Below, piece after piece: positions 1 to 5,011 of a DNA stretch of 5,689 nucleotides. Both the position numbers and the translations under genes were made by a program. Under the pieces are notes generated by a model. That model searched no databases and was not told where the DNA came from. It saw nothing but the letters and a program-made list of their open reading frames with translations. The stretch covers positions 1 to 5,689 of the forward strand of contig SLGQ01000102.1 in assembly GCA_007136595.1 (NCBI GenBank), given 5' to 3'. The stretch comes from Candidatus Sumerlaeota bacterium (GTDB lineage: Bacteria > UBP6 > UBA1177). The number at the start of each line of letters is the position of its first letter. The first letter of the stretch is position 1.

Positions 1-9
1 AGCAAAAAA

Positions 10-936
10 CTAATCTGTATGGTATGTGAGTCTGCATCTTTCTGTATCAACTTCAGCAAATGCACCGAGAAGAAAAGAGATATTCTGATTTCCATGTCCT
101 GCCGGAAAGTTTGCCATGACCGGAATGGAGCTGTCAATCCCCGATATTTCAATTATTTTCTCTGTTTCTATCCTTTTAACAGCAGGAGGTCTATGTTCTT
201 TATAGGAAAAATCCCCGAGGATCAGCGCTTTGATATCTTTGAATTTACCGGCAAGTCTCATTTGGGTTAAAAGCCTGTCAACTCTATAGGGAATTTCACC
301 TATTTCTTCAAGGAAAAGAATGGAGTCTTTGAAATCAGGTTCATACGGAGTGCCTATCATTGAAACAAGTGTCGAGAGATTGCCGCCTTTTACAACACCT
401 TTTGTCTGCCCTGGATTTATTGACTTTATATATTTTCCCGATATTTCAAAAGCACTTTCCTTACCTTGAAGAAGATTGAAAACCTGATTACGGGTATATT
501 TGTCACAACGGGACAATGTTGTGATATTGGGTCCATGTATCGTCACGAAACCGCATTTTTCCACCAAAAAACAATGAATTGCCGTAACATCGCTGAAACC
601 TATGAAAAGTTTGGGGTTATTGACTATGTCGTCAATGTTTTTTTCAAGTATCTCCAGCATCCTTATGGATCCGTATCCCCCTCTTGCCGTCCATAAAGCT
701 TCTATCTTTTCATTCTTGAAAAACTCAAGAAAAAGATTTGCCCTGTCATTGTCATTACCAGCCAAATAATCATATTTTTTAAATATTTCTCTGCTAATGA
801 CCGGCTTGAGCTTGTTAAGCTTCAGCTCCGTTATACCTGCGTTGAACAACTGTCTGTCAAAAGGGGAAGATGGGGCGACTATTGCAACCTCACCTCTGAA
901 ACTTAGCGGTTTAAATTCAAAATACTTCTTATTCAT
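10..936 (-). CDS. ldcA: Murein LD-carboxypeptidase (peptidase S66, LdcA family)
   Basis: Known role of the family: cytoplasmic serine peptidase that removes the terminal D-alanine from murein tetrapeptides by cutting the L,D bond, in peptidoglycan recycling. Seen here: 308 residues, close to the usual length of about 300, with no signal peptide. The N-terminal half has VAIVAPSSP (17-25), the ARGGYGSIR motif (84-92) and the nucleophile motif GFSD with Ser115. The C-terminal half has FLEEIGEIPYRVDRLL (208-223), which supplies the catalytic Glu (E210 by family pattern), and PAGHG (278-282) with catalytic His281, so the Ser-Glu-His triad is complete. The start is ATG, preceded on the minus strand by GGAGAGG (940-946). 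The gene is divergent from the TPR gene, with 119 bases between the starts. MccF-type immunity proteins share the fold, but the length and the recycling-type motifs favour LdcA. The exact substrate is inferred. Confidence 0.92.
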   Translation of the reverse strand: MNKKYFEFKPLSFRGEVAIVAPSSPFDRQLFNAGITELKLNKLKPVISREIFKKYDYLAGNDNDRANLFLEFFKNEKIEALWTARGGYGSIRMLEILEKNIDDIVNNPKLFIGFSDVTAIHCFLVEKCGFVTIHGPNITTLSRCDKYTRNQVFNLLQGKESAFEISGKYIKSINPGQTKGVVKGGNLSTLVSMIGTPYEPDFKDSILFLEEIGEIPYRVDRLLTQMRLAGKFKDIKALILGDFSYKEHRPPAVKRIETEKIIEISGIDSSIPVMANFPAGHGNQNISFLLGAFAEVDTERCRLTYHTD

Positions 937-1045
937 GATCCTCTCCGGTCAAACACTAAAACAATTTCATTATTAGCAAAAATCATTCTATTTTTCTATT
1001 TTTTTTGAATTTCTTTTTAATTGAGTTAAACTGCTCTGCTTTTAT

Positions 1046-1050
1046 GGAGG
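1046..1050 (+). promoter_or_regulatory. Shine-Dalgarno that fixes the start of the TPR gene
   Basis: GGAGG lies five bases before the ATG at 1056. The longest open frame begins further up at a TTG (1005), and another in-frame ATG (1044) overlaps this site. Neither has a comparable ribosome-binding site at a proper distance, so translation most likely begins at 1056. Confidence 0.8.
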
Positions 1051-1055
1051 GATAT

Positions 1056-1931
1056 ATGTCCGAAGAAAGAAAAAAAGATGCTCAGCTTGACGACATTAAA
1101 GAGATACGGAAACTTGTCATAAGGTCACTTAATTCAGTAAACGGTCTTGAATCAGCTATCAACCAGATTTCAAATAAAGTGAACCGAAAAGATCAGGGAG
1201 AAGCAAATAAATTTTATATAAGTTCCATTTTTCTCGGCATCATAATAATCTTGGCATTTTTCTTTTACTTCAGAGCGGAAGTTTCAAGTTACAGCGAAAA
1301 ATACAACCTGCTTGAACAACATCAGCAGTATCTGAAAAGAGAGATCGAGGAGTTTAAAGAGAAGCTCATCACAATAGAAAACAACAACATCAAAGCATAC
1401 AACTTATTTCTGACACTTAAAGAAGGTGATCCTGACAAAGCGTTCAAGATGTATTCCGGCTTCAACCTTTCTGCTTTATCGAGGCTTGAAAGGCTTGTGA
1501 TCGACAGCGAAATGAGTCTGATAAGACAAAAGGCGGCATTGAACAAATTTGATGAAGGGGAAACCCTTTTTAAAAGGAAAAGTTATGCCGCCGCCATTGA
1601 AAGTTTTGACGAAAGCCTTGAAATATCAACTACCGGCGAACATATCCCTACTCTTTTTTATCTTAAAGCTTTATCTTACTACAGAATGAAGGACTATAAC
1701 AAAGCTGCCATCACTTTTGACAGATTTCTGTTTGTAAACACAAGGAACAGTTATGAAAAAGATAAAGCTGAATTGCTTCTCGGGGTCAGCTACGAAAGGA
1801 TGAGGCAATATGAAAGAGCTAAAAACTTTTATATTCAGATACTTAAAGAAAACAGAAGACACAGATATCACCCGACATTACGGGACAGAATAAAAATATT
1901 GGAAAAAAGACTGGAAAAACAGGTGAATTGA
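1056..1931 (+). CDS. Membrane-anchored coiled-coil and TPR protein, function unknown
   Basis: 291 residues from the ATG at 1056. Seen: a charged N-terminal region (1-52) with a possible short amphipathic helix; one hydrophobic membrane segment at about 53-72 (core ISSIFLGIIIILAFFFYF); a Lys/Glu-rich stretch likely to be coiled coil (about 77-112); and at least three tetratricopeptide-like helix pairs (about 162-192, 198-229 and 236-266) with the alternating Ala/Tyr/Leu pattern, such as LKALSYYRMKDYNKAAITFD. Basic residues K41, R44, K45 and K52 precede the membrane segment, suggesting the N-terminus is inside and the TPR domain is in the periplasm. TPRs bind other proteins, so a scaffold or envelope-assembly role is plausible. 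The coiled coil plus TPR order recalls CpoB/YbgF, but the membrane anchor and lack of Tol-Pal neighbours argue against that name. It lies 90 bases upstream of the ASST gene on the same strand; co-transcription is possible, with no clear terminator between them. Confidence 0.85.
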   Translation: MSEERKKDAQLDDIKEIRKLVIRSLNSVNGLESAINQISNKVNRKDQGEANKFYISSIFLGIIIILAFFFYFRAEVSSYSEKYNLLEQHQQYLKREIEEFKEKLITIENNNIKAYNLFLTLKEGDPDKAFKMYSGFNLSALSRLERLVIDSEMSLIRQKAALNKFDEGETLFKRKSYAAAIESFDESLEISTTGEHIPTLFYLKALSYYRMKDYNKAAITFDRFLFVNTRNSYEKDKAELLLGVSYERMRQYERAKNFYIQILKENRRHRYHPTLRDRIKILEKRLEKQVN

Positions 1932-2011
1932 TAAAGTGACCAATTAAATTTCAAAAATTAAAAACTTTCAATCCATTTTAGTCGTTAAAGAACAGTATGA
2001 GGATTTGATAC

Positions 2012-2016
2012 GGAGG
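2012..2016 (+). promoter_or_regulatory. Shine-Dalgarno of the arylsulfotransferase-like gene
   Basis: GGAGG lies five bases upstream of the ATG at 2022 and supports that start, which also gives an intact lipoprotein signal peptide. I found no convincing -35/-10 pair in the 90 bases between the upstream TPR gene and this site. Confidence 0.75.
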
Positions 2017-2021
2017 ATTTT

Positions 2022-3914
2022 ATGAACTTCAAAAAAACAACTTCTTTTTTCTTTTTATTATTTCTTGTGTTTTCGTTTTTTTCCTGTTCATCGGGCAAAG
2101 AAGAAGACCATCATGATGATGACAGTGATCCAGATACAGAAATTTCCGATGATCATGGATCAGATCATATTTTCAGCAATATTAAACTGAATCCGACAGG
2201 AAATGCCCCTTTGACAGGGATTATTGATCTTGATGCACAAACAAAAGGTGAAGTTGAAGTCACCGTGACCGGGATATACAGAGATGTTCCCGACTTTTCA
2301 TATACTTTTGAAATAGAAGAAGCAGGAACTTATGAAATTCCCATACTGGGACTTTTTGCAGATGCCGAAAACCTGGTAGAATTTAAATTTTTTGATAACA
2401 CTGGCGACGAAACAGCTTTCCATTCAGAAATACTTGCAACCGCCCCTCTTCCCTTAGACTTTCCCGATGCTACCGCTGAAGGGTTTTATGAAGGGGATGA
2501 ATTTATTTTTACAATTTATACCCGGACAGCGTTGGATGAAGACCTTGAAGGAGTTTACGGAGGAGGTCAGATCAGTTATCTTGCCGCATTTTCAGGGATC
2601 GCCTATGATAAATATGGAAATGTGCGATGGTATTCCGATTTTCCAGAAGATGATGTTTTTCCGATGGAAATAATAAACGGTGAAATATGGGGATGCGAGT
2701 GGCTTGATCCGGGAGATTATATCTTTTCTTACGATTTTATGGGGAACCGCACAAAAAACATTGATCTTTCCCAAACAGGTTTCTTTAACATACACCACGA
2801 CATATTTAAAACCGGGGAAGGAAACTACCTTCTGACATCTGACAAGATCGGTTCTTTTTTTGTTGAAGATTATATAATCGAGCTAAGCGGGGAAACATTT
2901 GAGCTGTTAAGAAAATGGGATCTCAAAGAAACTATGCCGGATGTGCCTGATCTTTTCAGAGATGTTCCTATTTCCAACGATCCCGCCAACATCTACAGTA
3001 ACGACCCGATTCATGTAAATGCTGTGTGGCATGACAAAACTGATGATTCAATAATCATAACCATGCAAAGAAACGGTATGGCAAAACTGGCTTCAGACGG
3101 CACATTGAAATGGTTTCTGTTCCCTCATGTAGTCAAATATATTGATGACGAAAATGGTAATGGAATAAGTGACAGTCTTGAAGAAAAATATGATCTTGAA
3201 GATATGAGTACCTGGCTGGGAGATTTCAGAAAGGAAGATGATCCGCTTGCTCTTAACGAAAACTATCTCCATTACAGGATGCCTTTTGCCGGAAAACCTG
3301 AGGAAGGGGTTTATCCCTTTGATTTTCATTATGGTCATTTTCTGCTTCAACCGCTTGACAGCTCCGGAAATAAGATCACAGAAGAGAAATATCTTATGGG
3401 TTTTAAAGATCATGATGATTTCAGATGGTCTTTCAGACCTCATACACCTGTTATTTTGAAAAACGGTAACATTATCCTTTTTGACAATGGACTTGCCAGA
3501 AACTTCGATCCGATGAACCCATCTTTCAGCAGGGTCGCTGAATATGAAATAATTGAAGATGAAAGCGGTTACGGAGGAACGGTCCGCCAAGTATCTGAAT
3601 ATATCATAAGAGAAGATGAGCCTTTGGAAGGGTGGAGCATCGTTGTAAGCGATGTTGATGAACTGCCTGACGGCAACTGGCTTGTCACAAGCGGTTCTCT
3701 GGGGTCGGTTTTATTCCCCGATATGTTTTTCATGATGTATGGAAACGGACCTATCGGTGCATACATTGCTGAATATGACCCTGTAGCAGAAAAAGTGATG
3801 TTCTCTTTAACTTTAAGGAGACATATCAGCGACGATCATCCGAACTCCCCTTTTTCCGCGTACAGATCTGAAAAGATCAACCTTCTTGACGGCATCGTTC
3901 CTGTAAAAAAATGA
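2022..3914 (+). CDS. Lipoprotein of the arylsulfotransferase (ASST) family
   Basis: Family role: PAPS-independent transfer of sulfate from one phenolic sulfate ester to another phenol through a sulfo-histidine, in the periplasm. Seen, 630 residues: signal peptide ending FFSC with Cys22 as probable lipid site (Phe at -3 is not the classic Leu); an Asp/His-rich linker (27-49); an Arylsulfotran_N-like beta domain (about 50-145, with LNPTGNAPLTG and IPILGLF); then the six-bladed propeller domain. Candidate active-site residues by family motifs are His258/259 in HHDIF, His331 and Asn333 in HVNAV, Arg350, and the sulfated His474 in RPHTPV, followed by ILFDNG (485-490) and SRVAEYE (503-509). Odd points: the Arg seems one residue later than in the E. 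coli enzyme as I recall it, the Arg-His474 stretch is about twice as long and holds a Ca-loop-like motif (376-387), and Cys225 is the only other cysteine. Family assignment is firm; sulfotransferase activity is inferred. Confidence 0.87.
   Translation: MNFKKTTSFFFLLFLVFSFFSCSSGKEEDHHDDDSDPDTEISDDHGSDHIFSNIKLNPTGNAPLTGIIDLDAQTKGEVEVTVTGIYRDVPDFSYTFEIEEAGTYEIPILGLFADAENLVEFKFFDNTGDETAFHSEILATAPLPLDFPDATAEGFYEGDEFIFTIYTRTALDEDLEGVYGGGQISYLAAFSGIAYDKYGNVRWYSDFPEDDVFPMEIINGEIWGCEWLDPGDYIFSYDFMGNRTKNIDLSQTGFFNIHHDIFKTGEGNYLLTSDKIGSFFVEDYIIELSGETFELLRKWDLKETMPDVPDLFRDVPISNDPANIYSNDPIHVNAVWHDKTDDSIIITMQRNGMAKLASDGTLKWFLFPHVVKYIDDENGNGISDSLEEKYDLEDMSTWLGDFRKEDDPLALNENYLHYRMPFAGKPEEGVYPFDFHYGHFLLQPLDSSGNKITEEKYLMGFKDHDDFRWSFRPHTPVILKNGNIILFDNGLARNFDPMNPSFSRVAEYEIIEDESGYGGTVRQVSEYIIREDEPLEGWSIVVSDVDELPDGNWLVTSGSLGSVLFPDMFFMMYGNGPIGAYIAEYDPVAEKVMFSLTLRRHISDDHPNSPFSAYRSEKINLLDGIVPVKK
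3147..3182 (+). other. Calcium-loop-like motif inside the ASST protein
   Basis: These bases encode residues 376-387, with the pattern DxNxNGISDxxE. Positions 1, 3, 5, 9 and 12 of the 12-residue loop carry Asp, Asn, Asn, Asp and Glu, as in EF-hand, dockerin and thrombospondin type-3 calcium loops. It falls in the stretch between the FPH motif (367-369) and LLQPLDSSGN (441-450) that appears to be extra compared with the E. coli enzyme. Calcium binding is inferred from the pattern alone. Confidence 0.5.
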
Positions 3915-4517
3915 TCACCGGTTCCTGACACATCTTGGAAAACCTACAAAACTCGATTCTTTACCCGATATGAATATTGAAGGTTTTGTAAAATCCAACT
4001 GAAACACCTGGTTTTCCGAGTCTGTAACTTCCGATGTTGACCAGTATCTGCCGCAATACTCTCTCCAGACATCATCAAAATAACATCCTCCCGGACCGGG
4101 ACCGTTAAATTCTCCATCATCTGACTTATTTGAACAAGGATAGTCATCTTCACTTTTCTGTCCTCTGAAAAGACATATTTTATGAAGACAGTCTTCTCTC
4201 ACACGGCATCTTCCATCAGGCTCAATATCCCTGAATCCTGCAACAAGTGTCCGCAATTCAGTTATTGTGGGGAGTCGCCAGTCATTAAAGTCACTGTGAT
4301 CCATATTCCGGCAATATTCAGTTGCATTTGAAAATGTCATCAGATTGATCCTGGTAGTGGGATTATCGGGGTCATCAATATACCACATAAGATCGTTTTC
4401 GGAACCTGTAACTACAGGATAACCGTTCACGATCTCAATTTCGTAAACATTTACCGCTTCTGAACAACTCATTACAAACAAAGATAGCAGTAAAGCAACC
4501 ATTGACAGTTTTTTCAT
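3915..4517 (-). CDS. Small lipoprotein with DUF1566 (Lcl C-terminal-like) domain
   Basis: 200 residues. Seen: a lipoprotein signal peptide (KK, then a hydrophobic run, then VMSC with Cys18 as lipid site); a short beta-rich lead; then the DUF1566/Lcl signature, with LMWYIDD (43-49), NDWRLPTITELRTLV (78-92), a GPGGCYFDD turn (141-149) and YWSTSEV (158-164), ending FPRCVRNR. Eight cysteines follow Cys18 (69, 104, 110, 115, 128, 145, 155, 196), enough for four disulfides in an exported protein. The family is common as multi-copy lipoproteins in deltaproteobacteria-like genomes, and its general function is unknown; a role in surface binding or adhesion is only a guess. The start is ATG, with AGGAGG (4525-4530) seven bases upstream and a sigma70-like promoter just above that. 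The stop codon touches the stop of the convergent ASST gene. Confidence 0.87.
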   Translation of the reverse strand: MKKLSMVALLLSLFVMSCSEAVNVYEIEIVNGYPVVTGSENDLMWYIDDPDNPTTRINLMTFSNATEYCRNMDHSDFNDWRLPTITELRTLVAGFRDIEPDGRCRVREDCLHKICLFRGQKSEDDYPCSNKSDDGEFNGPGPGGCYFDDVWREYCGRYWSTSEVTDSENQVFQLDFTKPSIFISGKESSFVGFPRCVRNR

Positions 4518-4548
4518 TATTTTTCCTCCTTACCCTAGATTACCCCTT

Positions 4549-4577
4549 CTTATACTTTAATTAAGAAGTTCCGTCAA
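4549..4577 (-). promoter_or_regulatory. Sigma70-like promoter of the DUF1566 lipoprotein gene
   Basis: On the minus strand, TTGACG (4572-4577) is followed after exactly 17 bases by TATAAG (4549-4554). Transcription would begin near 4542, giving a leader of about 25 bases that contains the AGGAGG site at 4525-4530. Sequence match and spacing are both good, and the position directly before a gene supports it. It separates this gene from the upstream LRR gene, so the two need not share a transcript. Confidence 0.65.
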
Positions 4578-4605
4578 TATTTTAAGAGGGAAAGCTGATG
4601 CTTTT

Positions 4606-4674
4606 CTTTGTGTTCTTTGTGTACTTTGTGGTTTCATCTCTTTTTTAACCACGAAGAGCACGAAGGGCACGAAG
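4606..4674. repeat. Imperfect inverted repeat built of 9-base tandem units
   Basis: The left arm (4606-4633) is three tandem units of the type CTTTGTGTT, ending in GGTT. The right arm (4647-4674) begins AACC and continues with units of the type ACGAAGGGC. The arms are inverted copies, matching at 21 of 28 positions, with a 13-base spacer. Six of the seven differences would be G-U pairs in an RNA read from the plus strand, so a long hairpin can form on that strand but less well on the other. Repeats of this CTTTGTG/CACGAAG type resemble dispersed intergenic repeats of environmental bacteria; function unknown. Confidence 0.8.
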
Positions 4675-4688
4675 TGATACTTTTTATC

Positions 4689-4717
4689 GCCACAGATCTC
4701 GCTCCGCTCGACACAGA
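4689..4717 (-). repeat. Interrupted TCTGTGT...ATCTGTGGC element, inverted copy
   Basis: Read on the minus strand, this is TCTGTGT, a 13-base insert CGAGCGGAGCGAG, then ATCTGTGGC. The ends match the plus-strand copies at 4858-4900 and 4913-4947, but the insert is different. The insert is CGAG-CGGAG-CGAG, that is, a short core between two direct repeats. Confidence 0.7.
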
Positions 4718-4719
4718 AA

Positions 4720-4732
4720 GCGGCAAAGCCGC
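4720..4732. repeat. Perfect small palindrome, 5-bp stem
   Basis: GCGGC-AAA-GCCGC can form a five-pair GC stem with a three-base loop. It follows directly after the CACAGA end of the inverted element at 4689-4717. No T run follows on either strand, so it does not look like a terminator. Confidence 0.6.
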
Positions 4733-4733
4733 A

Positions 4734-4760
4734 GTGAACGGTGAATGGTGAACAGTGAAC
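4734..4760 (+). repeat. Tandem 7-base repeat, GTGAACN
   Basis: Three full units and one partial: GTGAACG, GTGAATG, GTGAACA, GTGAAC. The unit differs only at the sixth and seventh bases. It lies between the small palindrome and the first 39-base direct repeat. Confidence 0.8.
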
Positions 4761-4771
4761 AGGAAAATACC

Positions 4772-4846
4772 TGTCTTAATCTGTGTTCGGAGTCCGAAGG
4801 ACGGAGTCTGCATGTCGAGTCGTAGCCTTGGCGAAGACTGATGGCT
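4772..4846 (+). repeat. Repeat unit 1: TCTGTGT element with compound insert
   Basis: Starts with a 39-base segment (4772-4810) that recurs exactly at 4905-4943. Inside it, TCTGTGT (4780-4786) is followed by GGAGTC-CGAAGGAC-GGAGTC, a core between two 6-base direct repeats. A second module, GTCGTAGCCTTGGCGAAG plus ACTG (4819-4840), then follows before TGGC (4842-4845). That module recurs at 4972-4993 with one difference. The unit reads as a TCTGTGT...TGGC element carrying two inserts. Confidence 0.7.
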
Positions 4847-4850
4847 AACT

Positions 4851-4900
4851 TGTCTTATCTGTGTAGAGGAATGAGTGAAACGAATGACGAAATCTGTGGC
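4851..4900 (+). repeat. Repeat unit 2: TCTGTGT...ATCTGTGGC with 27-base insert
   Basis: TGTCTTA then TCTGTGT (4858-4864), a 27-base insert (4865-4891), then ATCTGTGGC (4892-4900). The insert holds GAATGA-GTGAAAC-GAATGA, again a short core between two direct repeats (4869-4874 and 4882-4887). The flanks match the other units; the insert does not. Confidence 0.7.
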
Positions 4901-4904
4901 TGAA

Positions 4905-4947
4905 TGTCTTAATCTGTGTTCGGAGTCCGAAGGACGGAGTCTGTGGC
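4905..4947 (+). repeat. Repeat unit 3: TCTGTGT...TCTGTGGC with 20-base insert
   Basis: Bases 4905-4943 are identical to 4772-4810. TCTGTGT (4913-4919) and TCTGTGGC (4940-4947) bracket the 20-base insert (4920-4939). Unlike unit 1, the right flank is intact here. The unit begins four bases after the end of unit 2. Confidence 0.75.
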
Positions 4948-4955
4948 TTACCGCA

Positions 4956-4974
4956 GACCCGTGCCTGCCGGGTC
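4956..4974. repeat. GC-rich hairpin, 6-bp stem
   Basis: GACCCG (4956-4961) and CGGGTC (4969-4974) are perfectly complementary around a seven-base loop. On the minus strand it lies just downstream of the LRR gene stop, so it could act in 3'-end formation, but there is no T run after it. It overlaps the start of the module at 4972-4993. Confidence 0.5.
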
Positions 4975-4993
4975 GTAGCCTTGGCGGAGACTG
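4972..4993 (+). repeat. Second copy of the 22-base GTCGTAGCC module
   Basis: Matches 4819-4840 at 21 of 22 bases. The module is itself an imperfect palindrome, with GTC/GAC and GCC/GGC pairing around a central TT. Its distance from the preceding 39-base repeat differs between copies (8 and 28 bases), so it behaves as a separate module and not as part of one long repeat. Confidence 0.7.
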
Positions 4994-5011
4994 GTGTCTG
5001 CTACATAACTA

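Noticed and set aside
1005..1055. TTG start extending the TPR protein by 17 residues
   Set aside because: No ribosome-binding site precedes it, while a GGAGG lies at ideal distance from the ATG at 1056.
937..1055. Divergent promoters for ldcA and the TPR gene
   Set aside because: The region is AT-rich and must contain them, but no -35/-10 pair with good match and spacing stood out on either strand.
3093..3590. 165-codon minus-strand open frame inside the ASST gene
   Set aside because: It is antisense to a gene with clear family motifs, its translation shows no domain or plausible start signal, and it is best explained as a shadow frame.
4606..4685. Intrinsic terminator for the LRR gene (minus) or for the plus strand
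   Set aside because: On the minus strand no T run follows the hairpin. On the plus strand TTTTT comes six bases after the stem, but no plus-strand gene ends nearby.
4772..4993. CRISPR-like array
   Set aside because: The repeats have unequal spacing, unlike lengths and internal inserts, only two exact copies exist, and there is no cas gene.
4601..5011. Insertion sequence or MITE
   Set aside because: There is no transposase, no single pair of terminal inverted repeats enclosing the region and no clear target-site duplication around it.
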